DNA of 64,000 nucleotides from Paenibacillus sp. CF384 (lineage in GTDB: Bacteria; Bacillota; Bacilli; Paenibacillales; Paenibacillaceae): contig NZ_FNNV01000013.1 of assembly GCF_900106745.1 (NCBI RefSeq), positions 159,081 through 223,080 on the forward strand, read 5' to 3'. Every line of letters starts with the position of its first letter. Position 1 is the stretch's first letter. Made by a program: the position numbers and the translations under genes. The notes under the pieces were generated by a model. The model saw nothing but the letters and a program-made list of their open reading frames with translations. It was not told the DNA's origin and did no database searches. Of this stretch, positions 8,677 to 18,435 are shown piece by piece.

Positions 8677-9963
8677 ATGAAGCCGATCAGAGTAGGTTTG
8701 CTAGGGCTGGGAACAGTCGGTACAGGCGTGGTACGCATCGTAGAAGGACATCAATCCGATTTGGAAAGCCAAGTGGGTTCCCCGATCGTCATTGAGAAAG
8801 TGCTCGTTCAAAATAAAAACAAAGCCCGTTCCATCGGCGTTTCACCAGAAAAGCTGACAGAGGACGTTTGGGAAATCATCTATAATCCGGATATCGATGT
8901 CATCGTTGAAGTCATGGGCGGCATTGAGTTGACAAAGAACTATATTCTTGAAGCGTTGTCCCGCGGCAAACATATCGTGACAGCGAACAAAGATTTGATG
9001 GCCTTGCACGGTCCGGAAATTCTGGCCAAAGCACAAGAGCATGGCTGTGACGTCCTCTATGAGGCGAGTGTTGCCGGCGGTATCCCAATCATTCGTACAC
9101 TGGTTGAAGGCTTCTCGTCGGATCGCATTACGAAGATTATGGGTATCGTAAACGGTACGACGAACTATATTCTAACTAAAATGAGCAAAGAAGGCGCAGC
9201 TTACGGTGATGTGCTGAAGGAAGCACAGGATCTTGGTTACGCCGAGTCCGATCCGACATCCGATGTTGAAGGCTTGGATGCTGCTCGCAAAATGACGATC
9301 CTTGCGACACTGGGCTTCCGCGCTAACGTTGCACTGGAAGATGTGGATGTTAAGGGCATTTCGTCCATCACAAAGGAAGATATTCTCTACGCAAAGCGCC
9401 TCGGCTATGAAGTAAAGCTGCTTGGTATCGCTGAGCGTCAGGACGACTATATCAGTGTCAGCGTGCAGCCGACGATGGTCAAGCTTACTCACCCGATCGC
9501 ATCTGTTAACGGCGTATTCAATGCTGTATATGTGTATGGCGAAGCAGTAGGAGAAACGATGTTCTACGGAGCGGGCGCAGGTGAGCTGCCGACGGCCACT
9601 TCTGTAGTAGCGGATCTTGTCGCTGTCGTGAAGAACCTGAAGCTTGGCGTGAACGGCAAACAAGAGAAGCTCGCTTATAAAGAGAAGAAACTCAAAACCG
9701 ACGAGCAGATCGCTTCGAAATATTTTATGCTGCTCCATGTGGATGACCGTGCAGGTGTTCTTGCGCGCATTACGCAAGCCTTTGCCGAGTACGAAGTGAG
9801 CCTCGAGTCTGTGCTTCAACAGCCGAACCCAAGCATCCAGGAAGCAGAAATCATCATCATTACGCATGATGCCAATAAAGCAGCCGCCAAGAAAGTGCTT
9901 CAAGCACTGGAAGGCATGGAAGTCGTCAAAGCTATTAAGAGCGTGTACCGCGTAGAAGGCTAA
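8677..9963 (+). CDS. hom: Homoserine dehydrogenase
   Basis: A 428-residue enzyme reducing aspartate semialdehyde to homoserine with NAD(P)H. An N-terminal Rossmann fold starts with [13 protein letters not shown]. The catalytic region has VNGTTNYIL and [16 protein letters not shown]-terminal ACT domain covers about residues 350-428 ([18 protein letters not shown]) and probably mediates threonine feedback. The ATG at 8677 follows TTGGAGGAAATC; an upstream TTG in frame is less likely. It lies 35 bases after pheB. Confidence 0.97.
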   Translation: MKPIRVGLLGLGTVGTGVVRIVEGHQSDLESQVGSPIVIEKVLVQNKNKARSIGVSPEKLTEDVWEIIYNPDIDVIVEVMGGIELTKNYILEALSRGKHIVTANKDLMALHGPEILAKAQEHGCDVLYEASVAGGIPIIRTLVEGFSSDRITKIMGIVNGTTNYILTKMSKEGAAYGDVLKEAQDLGYAESDPTSDVEGLDAARKMTILATLGFRANVALEDVDVKGISSITKEDILYAKRLGYEVKLLGIAERQDDYISVSVQPTMVKLTHPIASVNGVFNAVYVYGEAVGETMFYGAGAGELPTATSVVADLVAVVKNLKLGVNGKQEKLAYKEKKLKTDEQIASKYFMLLHVDDRAGVLARITQAFAEYEVSLESVLQQPNPSIQEAEIIIITHDANKAAAKKVLQALEGMEVVKAIKSVYRVEG

Positions 9964-9995
9964 ATATTATTTCACCTAAAGGAGTCCTATTTCCC

Positions 9996-11069
9996 ATGAG
10001 ATACCTAGGCTTGCTCGAAACGTATAAAGAATTTCTACCCGTCAACGAAAACACACCGATGCTGACGCTGCAAGAAGGCAACACGCCCCTTGTACGCGCA
10101 GAGAACTTGTCCAAGGAGCTGGGCTTGAACCTGTTCTTCAAATATGAAGGATTGAACCCAACCGGTTCCTTCAAAGACCGCGGTATGGTTATGGCGGTTG
10201 CGAAGGCAATGGAAGAAGGCAGCACAACGATCATGTGTGCGTCTACCGGCAACACTTCGGCAGCGGCTGCTGCTTATGCAGCACGTGGCGGTCTGAACTG
10301 TATCGTGCTAATCCCGAATAACAACATCGCGCTTGGCAAGCTGGCTCAAGCGATTATCTACGGTGCCAAAGTAATCGCAATCAACGGGAACTTCGACCGT
10401 GCTCTTGAAATTGTTCGCGAAATTACGGCGAAGCACCCGATTACCCTCGTGAATTCCGTTAATCCTTATCGGATTGAAGGCCAGAAGACAGCTGCATTTG
10501 AAGTCGTGGATCAGCTTGGCGGCACAGCGCCTGACTACTTGGCGATTCCGGTTGGAAACGCGGGCAATATCTCGGCGTACTGGAAAGGCTTCAAGGAGCT
10601 TCACGCACATGGTAAAATCTCTTCGCTGCCGAAGATGGTCGGCTTTGAAGCAGAAGGCGCAATGGCAATCGTGAAAGGCGAGCCCATTGCTGAACCTGAA
10701 ACAATCGCAACTGCGATTCGGATCGGTAACCCTGCAAGCTGGAAAACAGCTGTCGCTGCTGCTGAAGAATCCCAAGGCCAAATTAACTACGTGACAGACG
10801 AAGAGATTCTGGATGCGTACAAGCTGATTGCACGCCGCGAAGGCATCTTTGCAGAACCTGCATCTGCAGCATCGATTGCCGGCGTTCTTAAGCTGAAGCG
10901 CGAAGGCGCGTTTAAAGGCGGCGAGACGGTAGTTTGCGTATTGACAGGCCATGGCTTGAAGGATCCTAACATCGCCATTAAGAGCGTACAAGCCGAGCCG
11001 ATCGTCGTAGAAGACAACGAAGAAGCGGTTATGAACGCGATCCGTCAGCTTGAGGGTGCGGCAAAATGA
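9996..11069 (+). CDS. thrC: Threonine synthase
   Basis: A 357-residue PLP enzyme converting O-phosphohomoserine to threonine. The cofactor lysine lies in [11 protein letters not shown], and the phosphate-binding loop [13 protein letters not shown] is clear. An AAAGGAG site precedes the ATG. The stop overlaps the start of thrB in AAATGATG, so translation of the two is likely coupled. The size is that of the short (type II-like) bacterial family found in Bacilli. Confidence 0.97.
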   Translation: MRYLGLLETYKEFLPVNENTPMLTLQEGNTPLVRAENLSKELGLNLFFKYEGLNPTGSFKDRGMVMAVAKAMEEGSTTIMCASTGNTSAAAAAYAARGGLNCIVLIPNNNIALGKLAQAIIYGAKVIAINGNFDRALEIVREITAKHPITLVNSVNPYRIEGQKTAAFEVVDQLGGTAPDYLAIPVGNAGNISAYWKGFKELHAHGKISSLPKMVGFEAEGAMAIVKGEPIAEPETIATAIRIGNPASWKTAVAAAEESQGQINYVTDEEILDAYKLIARREGIFAEPASAASIAGVLKLKREGAFKGGETVVCVLTGHGLKDPNIAIKSVQAEPIVVEDNEEAVMNAIRQLEGAAK

Positions 11070-12043
11070 TGAACCGCCGGGTAATGGTAAAGGTCCCGGC
11101 CAGCACGGCGAATCTCGGTCCGGGTTTTGACACACTTGGAATGGCGTTGTCGCTCTTTATTTGGATCGAAATGTCGATTCCAAAGGATGGCATTACGTCA
11201 TTTGATTTGCACGGAGACGGGAACGAAGGTATCCCGACCGACAAATCGAATTTAATCTATACCGTGGCACAGCAGGTGTTCGAGGCTGCGGGCGTCCAAG
11301 TGCCGGAGCTGCACGTTTCGATGTACAGCGAAATTCCGCTGACGCGCGGACTCGGCAGCAGCGCCTCCGCTATTATCGCGGCGCTGGTTGCAGCGAATGC
11401 GTTAATCGGAAGCCCGCTCAGCGAGGATAAGCTTTTCCAAATGTCCAGCGAGCTGGAAGGTCATCCGGACAATGTCAGCGCCTCGCTGTTCGGCGGCATC
11501 GTCGTTTCGGCTTGGGATGGCCAGCGCGCAGAGAAAGTCCGGATCGAGCCGCATGCCGATCTGGAGGTGCTTGTTGCGATCCCGTCATTCGAGCTGTCAA
11601 CGGAGAAAGCAAGGCATGCGCTGCCAACGCAAATCTCGATGAAGGATGCCGTCTTCAACGTGGGATGCAGCTCGCTCCTGGTCGCGGCACTGGCAAGCGG
11701 CAGCTTGGAGCTGATTCGCTTCGCGATGCGCGATCGTCTTCATCAGCCTTATCGCGCGCCAATGGTGCCGGGCATGACGGAAATCTTAGAGCAAGCACCG
11801 GAACGCGGTGCGCTTGGCGTCGCTTTAAGCGGGGCGGGGCCGACGCTTCTGACGCTTGTTGACCGGAACAGTCCGCGCAAGGCGGAGCTGGAAGCTTTTC
11901 TCGGCGAAACCATTGGCAAACATGGTATTCAAGCTCAGACGATGTGGCTGAAGCCATGTGCGGAAGGTCCTGAGATCACGGTGAGCAGCAAGCAGCAGGA
12001 GCAATCATTTATGGAACGGATTAAAGGAGAAGTCAGGGCATGA
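11066..12043 (+). CDS. thrB: Homoserine kinase
   Basis: A 325-residue GHMP kinase that phosphorylates homoserine to feed threonine synthase. The N-terminal [15 protein letters not shown] and the ATP loop [13 protein letters not shown] are diagnostic, and [12 protein letters not shown] near the C-terminus closes the fold. The start ATG at 11066 overlaps the thrC stop; a second in-frame ATG lies three bases later. Its own stop overlaps pheA through ATGA. Confidence 0.97.
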   Translation: MMNRRVMVKVPASTANLGPGFDTLGMALSLFIWIEMSIPKDGITSFDLHGDGNEGIPTDKSNLIYTVAQQVFEAAGVQVPELHVSMYSEIPLTRGLGSSASAIIAALVAANALIGSPLSEDKLFQMSSELEGHPDNVSASLFGGIVVSAWDGQRAEKVRIEPHADLEVLVAIPSFELSTEKARHALPTQISMKDAVFNVGCSSLLVAALASGSLELIRFAMRDRLHQPYRAPMVPGMTEILEQAPERGALGVALSGAGPTLLTLVDRNSPRKAELEAFLGETIGKHGIQAQTMWLKPCAEGPEITVSSKQQEQSFMERIKGEVRA

Positions 12044-12918
12044 TTAGCGTAGCATGTTTGACAAAAGGCTCAACGTCTGACGAAGCAGCAAGGTACTTAT
12101 TAAACGGCGGTCATGGTGCCGATATTCACTATTCCTATCATCGTATGATCGCGGACGTGTTTCTTTCCACCTCGGAAGGCAAGACAACCTATTCTATTAT
12201 TCCGATTGAGAATACGATTGACGGTTCTGTGGGCCTTCATACCGATTGGATCGTGGATGAAGTGAACCTGCCGATTCAAGCGGAGTGGGTGTACCCCTCC
12301 ATCCAAAACTTAATCGGCAATGAGCAAGAGCTGGCTGTGGGCGGGGAGCTTGCCTATGACAGAATCGTCAAGGTGCTCAGTCATCCGGTCGCGATGGCTC
12401 AGTGTACCCAATATCTGAAGAAACATATTCCGCATGCAGAGCTTGAGCATGTCGGCAGTACTTCGGAAGCGGTTGGTATTGTACGCGATAATCCCGGTCG
12501 GGGCTGGGCGGCTATCGGACAAGTGTCGGCAGCTGCCGATAATGAACTTGCCGTACTGGAAACAGCAGTAACCGACCATGACAACAACTTCACTCGGTTC
12601 TTATTGGTAGGGACGGAGCCGTTTACACTTCGTGATTCACAGACCCATAAGACGAGTATCCTCATTACGATGCCTGAGGATTATCCGGGTGCGCTGCATC
12701 AGGTGCTCTCTGCGTTCTCTTGGCGCCGCATCAACCTGTCGCGGATTGAATCGCGTCCAACGAAGAAACAGCTCGGCAATTATTATTTCTTGATCGACAT
12801 CGATATGTCGCTCAATACCGTCTTGCTGCCGTCTGCAATTGCTGAAATCGAAGCGATCGGCTGTCAGGTCCGCGTGCTGGGGAGTTATCCGAGTTTCAAA
12901 TATACAGCTTCTGAATAG
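12040..12918 (+). CDS. pheA: Prephenate dehydratase
   Basis: A 292-residue enzyme converting prephenate to phenylpyruvate. The catalytic domain spans about residues 1-185, with PIENTIDGSVGLHTD and the essential TRF motif in DNNFTRFLLVG. The C-terminal ACT domain carries the phenylalanine-binding ESRPTKK motif, so feedback inhibition is likely. The start overlaps the thrB stop (ATGA). It is the last gene before a strong terminator. Joint transcription would couple threonine and phenylalanine branch genes. Confidence 0.97.
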   Translation: MISVACLTKGSTSDEAARYLLNGGHGADIHYSYHRMIADVFLSTSEGKTTYSIIPIENTIDGSVGLHTDWIVDEVNLPIQAEWVYPSIQNLIGNEQELAVGGELAYDRIVKVLSHPVAMAQCTQYLKKHIPHAELEHVGSTSEAVGIVRDNPGRGWAAIGQVSAAADNELAVLETAVTDHDNNFTRFLLVGTEPFTLRDSQTHKTSILITMPEDYPGALHQVLSAFSWRRINLSRIESRPTKKQLGNYYFLIDIDMSLNTVLLPSAIAEIEAIGCQVRVLGSYPSFKYTASE

Positions 12919-12934
12919 CTGTGATCAGTCCCGA

Positions 12935-12983
12935 AAGTTAAAGCTCTGCCTCTGTAATGGAGGTAGGGCTTTAACTTTTTTTT
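12935..12983 (+). terminator. Terminator after pheA
   Basis: AAAGTTAAAGCTCTGCCTC pairs with GAGGTAGGGCTTTAACTTT around a TGTAATG loop, followed by an eight-base T run. It is a strong intrinsic terminator ending the amino-acid cluster. Confidence 0.95.
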
Positions 12984-13092
12984 GTAAGGAAGGGTGACAC
13001 TCGCCTATCTCATGCATAGGATGTAGGGATTGATAACGGGCGTTTACCACGTCTGCCCAAGGCGTACAAACGTGACAGGAGGTTTTTGACGG

Positions 13093-14805
13093 GTGAAAAT
13101 TCATATTGTCAAAAAAGGCGATACACTATACCTCATTGCCCAGAAGTATAATGTTTCGCAGGAAGAAATCATTAAACTGAATCCCAATATCACCAATTCG
13201 GATATGATCGACATCGGAATGAAGATCAAAGTACCGGCTTCTCAATCCGGAGGAACGGACTTTATGCACCAGCATGTGGTGCAGCAAGGTGATACATTGT
13301 GGAAGCTCTCCAAAGCATGGGGAATCCCGCTGAGTGACATGATTAAAGCTAATCCGCAGCTGAAGAATCCAAACGTGCTGCTGACAGGCGAAGTCGTAAA
13401 TATACCTAAGCCAGGCGCATCACATTCTATGCATGAGACGCATATGCAAAGTGTTCACGAGAATTCAGGCTCAGGGCATCATCCGCTTCACCCTTCATCG
13501 GTCATGCAAGGCGTTCAAGGCTTGATGGGCAAAATGTCGACTGCGCCTTCGTTACTCGGCGGTAAGAAAGCGACTGGCCAAAAACCGAACACAATGCCGA
13601 TGCCGGTGCCAACGCCGATGCCGGAAGTGGAAGCAGAGCAAGTCGCGCCGACAAAGATGCCGGAACCGGCTCCAATGCCGATGCCATTGCCGGAAATCAT
13701 GCCTGTCGCAGAGAAGAAATATCCGGTTTACAATTCTTATGATCAGCATGTTGATTTATTCAAACAATATGGCGTGCCGGCTACTGAGGTTATGTCGCTG
13801 TATGATATGCCGAAAATGCCAGAAGCGGTATCTCCGGCGTCAATGGGTGGCGGCTATGGGCAGCCGACAGCCGTATCACCGGCGTCGATGGGTGGCGGCT
13901 ATGGGCAGCCGACAGCCGTATCACCGGCGTCGATCGGAAGCGGCTACGGCTATCCGTCAGCGGTGTCCCCTGCATCGATGGGAAGCGGCTACGGCTATCC
14001 GTCAGCGGTATCCCCTGCATCGATGGGAGGCGGCTATGGGCAGCCGACGGCGGTATCCCCTGCATCGATGGGAGGCGGCTATGGTTATCCATCAGCTGTT
14101 AGTCCTGCAGAAGACATGGAATGGTGTCCGCCGGTGACATTGCCATGGGGAGCACCGAGCTACGGTTGGGGTCCTCAGGCGGTATCCCCTGCTGAGATGG
14201 GTCCGCAAGGCGGCTATGGTTACCACGATCCGTCGATGGTCTCCCCGGCTAACATGGGTCCGCAAGGCGGCTACGGCTACCACGATCCGTCGATGGTCTC
14301 CCCGGCTAACATGGGTCCGCAAGGCGGCTATGGCTACTATGATCCGTCGATGGTCTCTCCGGCTAACATGGGTCCGCAAGGCGGCTACGGCTACCACGAT
14401 CCGTCGATGGTCTCCCCGGCTAACATGGGTCCGCAAGGCGGCTACGGCTACTATGATCCGTCGATGGTTTCCCCGGCTAACATGGGTCCGCAAGGCGGCT
14501 ACGGCTACTATGATCCGTCGATGGTCTCTCCGGCTAATATGGGTCCGCAAGGCGGCTACGGTTACATGGGCGGCGGTCAAATGGCGCCTGTCGTAGCCGG
14601 AGCTTCAACAGGCAAAAAAAATTGCAACTGCGGCTGCCATGAGAAACGTGAGGATGAAGTTGACCAGTTCGAGGAAGAGAACGTACTGAGTGCATCCCCG
14701 AGCAAATCAGCCCCTCCGCGTAAAACAGCCAAAAAGGTTGTCGTTCGTCAAACACGCACCGTAAAGCCAAAACGCCGCGGAAGTTTACCGTGGATTAATC
14801 GTTAA
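13093..14805 (+). CDS. safA: SafA-like LysM spore coat/morphogenetic protein with repeat arrays
   Basis: A 570-residue protein. Two LysM domains lie at about residues 2-47 (HIVKKGDTLYLIAQKYNV) and 60-105 (HVVQQGDTLWKLSKAWGI), which bind peptidoglycan-type glycans. A Met/Pro-rich linker follows. Six 15-residue repeats (VSPASMGGGYGQPTA type) span residues 246-335. Seven copies of a 19-residue repeat (VSPANMGPQGGYGYHDPSM type), the last one cut short, span residues 364-491. The C-terminus has a small CNCGCH cluster and a basic tail. SafA organises the inner spore coat, and its neighbour bofC supports this call. The GTG start follows ACAGGAGG. The repeat region is not alignable to Bacillus SafA, so function beyond coat localisation is inferred. 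Confidence 0.8.
   Translation: MKIHIVKKGDTLYLIAQKYNVSQEEIIKLNPNITNSDMIDIGMKIKVPASQSGGTDFMHQHVVQQGDTLWKLSKAWGIPLSDMIKANPQLKNPNVLLTGEVVNIPKPGASHSMHETHMQSVHENSGSGHHPLHPSSVMQGVQGLMGKMSTAPSLLGGKKATGQKPNTMPMPVPTPMPEVEAEQVAPTKMPEPAPMPMPLPEIMPVAEKKYPVYNSYDQHVDLFKQYGVPATEVMSLYDMPKMPEAVSPASMGGGYGQPTAVSPASMGGGYGQPTAVSPASIGSGYGYPSAVSPASMGSGYGYPSAVSPASMGGGYGQPTAVSPASMGGGYGYPSAVSPAEDMEWCPPVTLPWGAPSYGWGPQAVSPAEMGPQGGYGYHDPSMVSPANMGPQGGYGYHDPSMVSPANMGPQGGYGYYDPSMVSPANMGPQGGYGYHDPSMVSPANMGPQGGYGYYDPSMVSPANMGPQGGYGYYDPSMVSPANMGPQGGYGYMGGGQMAPVVAGASTGKKNCNCGCHEKREDEVDQFEEENVLSASPSKSAPPRKTAKKVVVRQTRTVKPKRRGSLPWINR
13828..14097 (+). repeat. Six tandem 45-bp repeats inside the SafA-like gene
   Basis: Six in-frame 45-base units encode VSPA(S)(M/I)G(G/S)GYG(Q/Y)P(T/S)A. 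Units 1, 2 and 5 encode the same peptide; the others vary at a few codons. This suggests recent expansion by slippage or unequal exchange. Confidence 0.95.
14182..14565 (+). repeat. 57-bp tandem repeats inside the SafA-like gene
   Basis: Six full 57-base units and a truncated seventh encode VSPANMGPQGGYGY(H/Y)DPSM (first unit VSPAEM). Nucleotide identity between units is very high and the variation is mostly at a CAC/TAT codon, which points to active homogenisation. Confidence 0.95.
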
Positions 14806-14820
14806 TTGCTGGTTCGAACT

Positions 14821-14873
14821 AACCCCGGCTATCCTCGCTTGCATGGATTCATGCATGTGAGGATGCCGGGGTT
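14821..14873 (+). terminator. Hairpin between safA-like and bofC
   Basis: AACCCCGGC.ATCCTC pairs with GAGGAT.CCGGGGTT, with an inner GCATG/CATGC stem. Only a short T stretch follows, so termination strength is uncertain. Confidence 0.75.
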
Positions 14874-14939
14874 ATTGATGTGCATAATTCTCCAGCAGAG
14901 GTGAAAGACTAACAAAAAAGGTAAAAAGGGGAGTTCCCG

Positions 14940-15581
14940 ATGATGGAATTCAGCCTCTGGAAGAAAATCAAAAAAAGGCTGCTGCGGAATCGACGGCCAA
15001 TGTGGCAATTAGGCTGCCTGCTTGCCGTGACTATCGCATCGCTTACAAGCATTCAATCTGTACAAGCTATGCAGCAGACGAATCCACCTTCCACCGGAGC
15101 AGGAACAAGAAGCGTTATCGAAGTGCTGGCATCACCTTCAGAGCAGGTGACCGTCAAGCTGCACCGTATTTTCTTATGCGGCGACGAGATGAGTACGCTG
15201 GGGCAGATGACATCGAAAGAAACGCTTCGGTTGCTCAAGGAACATCCGGAATGGACGGCTGTGCTTGATACAGAGTCAGCTGTCGTCATGGAGCAGCGGA
15301 TTGACGACCTGTCGGAATCATGCAAGCATAACGGCTATATCAGTATGGATAAAGCGGGCAACTTAACGTTATTCGATGGTTCGCCGAAGAAGGAAAAGGT
15401 GCTGAGGACCTTTTTCCAACTGGATGTCAACTACATGGAGAGCAGTTTGCCGAAGGAACGGATCGAGGAGCTCGTGAACGGGATTCGGATCACCGACAAA
15501 GACGAGTATAACAGTGTGTTGTCCACATTCAGTGACTATGCCGTCGATCGCACAGAGAAAGTCATGAAACGAGACTTCTAG
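14940..15581 (+). CDS. bofC: BofC, forespore regulator of SpoIVB signalling
   Basis: A 213-residue secreted or membrane-tethered protein with an N-terminal hydrophobic signal (about residues 20-43, ending SVQA). Its two-domain body includes LHRIFLCGDEMSTLG and HPEWTAVLD, matching BofC. In Bacillus, BofC sits in the intermembrane space and delays SpoIVB, which in turn cleaves SpoIVFA to license sigma-K. It is thus functionally linked to the spoIVFA-spoIVFB pair at the start of the window. GGGGAG precedes a double ATG. The order safA-bofC-ruvA-ruvB is as in Bacillus, here with ruvC inserted. Confidence 0.88.
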   Translation: MMEFSLWKKIKKRLLRNRRPMWQLGCLLAVTIASLTSIQSVQAMQQTNPPSTGAGTRSVIEVLASPSEQVTVKLHRIFLCGDEMSTLGQMTSKETLRLLKEHPEWTAVLDTESAVVMEQRIDDLSESCKHNGYISMDKAGNLTLFDGSPKKEKVLRTFFQLDVNYMESSLPKERIEELVNGIRITDKDEYNSVLSTFSDYAVDRTEKVMKRDF

Positions 15582-15721
15582 CCGCTCTGTTCATGCCAGC
15601 CCAGCTTAACATTCGAATCGCACAGAGACGAACGCACGCAGCGTTCGTCTTTTGTGTTGTTACAGGAGGAGGAGCCTGCCCAAAAGACAAAACGCTTGTT
15701 CTCATCATGCCTATCATTTGC

Positions 15722-15727
15722 TATAAT
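15722..15727 (+). promoter_or_regulatory. Probable -10 element for the ruvCAB cluster
   Basis: A perfect TATAAT lies 55 bases before the ruvC start. An upstream TTGTTC at 15696 is 20 bases away, longer than ideal, so the -35 is unclear. Confidence 0.45.
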
Positions 15728-15781
15728 AGATGGAAGCCAATTTTTGAGCATACTATTTTTTGGCATGGGGAGAGAAGAGGC

Positions 15782-16285
15782 TTGCGTGTTTTAGGGATTG
15801 ATCCAGGGATTGCAATCGTTGGATTTGGTTTCATCGACAAAATCGGGAGTAAGCTGGTTCCCGTCCAATACGGCTGTATTCAAACCGAAGCTCATACACC
15901 GCAAGAGGAGCGGCTCAAGCAGGTCTACGAATCTACTTGCGCGCTGATGGATCGCTATAAACCGGATACCGTCGCCGTAGAGAAGCTGTTTTTCAATAAG
16001 AACGTGACGACGGCATTCTCTGTAGGCCAGGCACGCGGTGTAATGATATTGGCAGCGGCCCAGCGCGGATTGCCTGTGACTGAATATACGCCACTGCAGG
16101 TGAAGCAGGCGGTTGTCGGATACGGCAAAGCGGAGAAGCGGCAGGTGCAGGAGATGGTGCGCATGCTCCTGAAGCTGAGTGCAATACCGAAGCCCGATGA
16201 TGTGGCGGATGCACTTGCGGTCGCCATTTGCCACGCCCATTCTTCCGTTCTGACGGACAAAATAAACGGGGTGAACCGGAAATGA
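15782..16285 (+). CDS. ruvC: Holliday junction resolvase RuvC
   Basis: A 167-residue RNase H-fold endonuclease cutting Holliday junctions in concert with RuvAB. The acidic active site is intact: D7 in LGIDPG, E67 in VAVEKLFF and the C-terminal acidic pair in PDDVADALAVA. TTG at 15782 was chosen because GGGGAGAGAAGAGG lies before it and the product then begins at LRVLGIDPG, as in the family. An open frame extending to 15593 has no family similarity upstream of this point. The stop overlaps the ruvA start (AAATGATC). Bacillus subtilis uses RecU instead. Confidence 0.95.
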   Translation: MRVLGIDPGIAIVGFGFIDKIGSKLVPVQYGCIQTEAHTPQEERLKQVYESTCALMDRYKPDTVAVEKLFFNKNVTTAFSVGQARGVMILAAAQRGLPVTEYTPLQVKQAVVGYGKAEKRQVQEMVRMLLKLSAIPKPDDVADALAVAICHAHSSVLTDKINGVNRK

Positions 16286-16914
16286 TCGATTATGTACGAG
16301 GACGCGTCGTCCATTTGGATACAGAGTTTGTTGTAGTAGATGTACGAGATATCGGCTACCAGGTGTTTACGCCAAATCCGTACGCTTTTGCCAAGAGTGA
16401 TGAAGCTGTGACGGTTTATACGCATCATCATGTTCGGGAAGACGCGACGCTGCTCTTTGGATTCGCAACACGCGAGGAACAGGCGATGTTCCGCAAGCTG
16501 CTTGAAGTGTCAGGTATTGGACCGCGCGTCGCGCTAGGAATTCTGGCAGGGGGCAAACCGGAGACGATTGCGGCTGCCATCCAGCAGGAGAATTTGACGT
16601 TTCTGACCAAGCTGCCCGGCATCGGCAAGAAGACGGCGCAGCGGATGGTTCTGGACTTGAAGGATAAGCTTGATGCGATTCCGGGCGGCTTCAGCTTCGC
16701 GGCCGCAGGAATCGTACTGGACGATGGCGCTGATAATGGATCCTTGTTCGGCGGCAATGCGAACTGGAAGGAAGCGCGCGAAGCTCTTACAACGCTCGGT
16801 TATACGGCAGCTGAGCTGGATCGCGCATGGCAGGGCATGAAGGATGCTGCGCCAGAGGATGAATCTGTGGATGCACTGATGAAACGTGCGCTGCAGCAGT
16901 TGTTTAAAGGCTAG
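16282..16914 (+). CDS. ruvA: Holliday junction branch migration protein RuvA
   Basis: A 210-residue tetrameric junction-binding protein that loads RuvB. The N-terminal OB domain is followed by helix-hairpin-helix motifs (LLEVSGIGPRVALGIL and LTKLPGIGKKTAQRMV) and a C-terminal RuvB-binding domain (EAREALTTLGYTAAEL). The ATG at 16282 overlaps the ruvC stop, implying coupled translation. It is followed by ruvB after 19 bases. Confidence 0.97.
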   Translation: MIDYVRGRVVHLDTEFVVVDVRDIGYQVFTPNPYAFAKSDEAVTVYTHHHVREDATLLFGFATREEQAMFRKLLEVSGIGPRVALGILAGGKPETIAAAIQQENLTFLTKLPGIGKKTAQRMVLDLKDKLDAIPGGFSFAAAGIVLDDGADNGSLFGGNANWKEAREALTTLGYTAAELDRAWQGMKDAAPEDESVDALMKRALQQLFKG

Positions 16915-16933
16915 CAGAGAGGGGGATGCGTGA

Positions 16934-17977
16934 ATGGACGATCGGATTATTTCCGCCAACCTCATGATGGAAGATCAAGCGGTGGAGCTGAGTTTGCGCC
17001 CTCGCTATTTGGCCGAGTACATCGGTCAAACTCAAGTGAAAGAGAATCTGAAAGTATTCATTGAGGCGGCAAAGCTGCGTAAAGAAGCGCTCGATCATGT
17101 ATTGCTCTACGGTCCTCCGGGACTTGGCAAAACAACGTTATCGAATATTATCGCCAACGAGCTTGGCGTGAATTTACGGACTACGAGCGGACCTGCCATT
17201 GAGCGGCCGGGCGATCTCGCCGCGCTTCTGACGAATTTGCAGGAAGGCGATGTTTTGTTTATTGATGAAATCCACCGCCTGCATCGCACGGTGGAGGAAG
17301 TGCTTTACCCGGCAATGGAGGACTTTGCGCTCGACATTATGATCGGCAAAGGCCCTAGTGCGCGATCGGTCCGCTTGGAGCTGCCGCCGTTCACGCTGAT
17401 TGGTGCTACAACGCGGGCAGGACTATTGTCTGCTCCGCTGCGTGACCGTTTCGGTGTCGTGAGCCGGCTGGAGTTCTACTCGGTGGATGAGCTGGCATTT
17501 ATCGTGTCACGCACAGCCGATATTCTCGGCGTCAGCGTTATTGGAGACGCAGCGCAAGAGATTGCGATGCGCTCCCGTGGGACGCCGCGGATCGCAAACC
17601 GACTGCTGAAGCGGGTTCGAGATTTCGCGCAGGTAAGAAACGAGGGTATTGTTACCCATGAGCTAGCCCGGTCGGCGCTTGGTCTTATCCAAGTGGACCC
17701 GCTTGGTCTTGACAGCATCGATCACAAAATGCTCCGTGCCATGATTTCCATCTATCGCGGCGGTCCTGTCGGGCTCGATACGATAGCAGCCACGATCGGT
17801 GAAGAAAGTCAAACGATTGAAGATGTTTACGAGCCCTATTTGATGCAGATCGGTTTCCTCCAGCGCACGCCGCGCGGTCGCATGGTAACGCCGCTTGCCT
17901 ACCGGCATTTAGGCCTTCCTGTGCCGCAGCAGCCCGGCGCTGACGCCGATCAAGGAGAGGGAGGCAGCTCCGTATAA
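16934..17977 (+). CDS. ruvB: Holliday junction helicase RuvB
   Basis: A 347-residue AAA+ motor that drives branch migration on RuvA-bound junctions. Visible motifs are Walker [11 protein letters not shown], Walker [10 protein letters not shown], sensor 1 LIGATTRAG, the arginine-finger region PLRDRFG, and a C-terminal winged helix ([17 protein letters not shown]). The final 15 residues are a variable acidic/glycine tail. GAGAGGGGG precedes the ATG. The stop shares a base with the next start. Confidence 0.98.
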   Translation: MDDRIISANLMMEDQAVELSLRPRYLAEYIGQTQVKENLKVFIEAAKLRKEALDHVLLYGPPGLGKTTLSNIIANELGVNLRTTSGPAIERPGDLAALLTNLQEGDVLFIDEIHRLHRTVEEVLYPAMEDFALDIMIGKGPSARSVRLELPPFTLIGATTRAGLLSAPLRDRFGVVSRLEFYSVDELAFIVSRTADILGVSVIGDAAQEIAMRSRGTPRIANRLLKRVRDFAQVRNEGIVTHELARSALGLIQVDPLGLDSIDHKMLRAMISIYRGGPVGLDTIAATIGEESQTIEDVYEPYLMQIGFLQRTPRGRMVTPLAYRHLGLPVPQQPGADADQGEGGSSV

Positions 17978-18423
17978 TGGCCAAGAAAGAACGCAGTACG
18001 GATGAGAGCAAACGCGAGAAGCTTATTGTCTTGTATGATGGTACCTGCAACTTATGTCTGGGCAGTGTTCGTAAGTTGAAGGAGCTGCAGTCGTCAGCCG
18101 TGCTGCGATTCATTCCGGTTCAGTCGTTAGACGAAACTTACGAAACAATTCCGGGTCTGGCATCGTTAAATACAGAGACATTGCTAACGAAGATGCATGT
18201 CGTTGAAGCAGATGGCACGCTGCACGCGGGAGCCGCCGGCGTCATTCGAATTATGCGGACGGTCAGAGGGTTAAGATGGCTGGCTTGGCTGTACCGTGTG
18301 CCAGGTCTGGGACTCGCTGCAGACGGCATCTACCGAGTGATTGCGGCGAAACGTTACGACTGGTTCGGCCGAACCGATGACAGCTGTCATGAAGGAGTCT
18401 GTGCATTACCTAAGAAAGACTAA
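17977..18423 (+). CDS. DCC family thiol-disulfide oxidoreductase-like protein (DUF393)
   Basis: A 148-residue protein with the family hallmark DGTCNLC near residue 22, a thioredoxin-like CxxC-type motif after a short beta strand (LIVLYDG). Members are predicted redox proteins of unknown substrate. The body contains RIMRTVRGLRWLAWLYRVPG, also typical. It starts on the last base of the ruvB stop (TAATGG), so it is co-transcribed with ruvB. No signal peptide is seen, so it is probably cytoplasmic or peripheral. Confidence 0.85.
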   Translation: MAKKERSTDESKREKLIVLYDGTCNLCLGSVRKLKELQSSAVLRFIPVQSLDETYETIPGLASLNTETLLTKMHVVEADGTLHAGAAGVIRIMRTVRGLRWLAWLYRVPGLGLAADGIYRVIAAKRYDWFGRTDDSCHEGVCALPKKD

Positions 18424-18435
18424 TGGTGAGGGGGA

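Noticed and set aside
13828..14565. Possible CRISPR array
   Set aside because: Units are contiguous and in frame, without unique spacers, and they encode a repetitive peptide.
14092..14580. Minus-strand repetitive open frame over the 57-bp repeats
   Set aside because: It mirrors the repeat units of the SafA-like gene; the periodic frame follows from the repeat being a multiple of three.
15593..15781. Upstream extension of RuvC
   Set aside because: It would add 63 residues absent from the family and would cross the TATAAT element.
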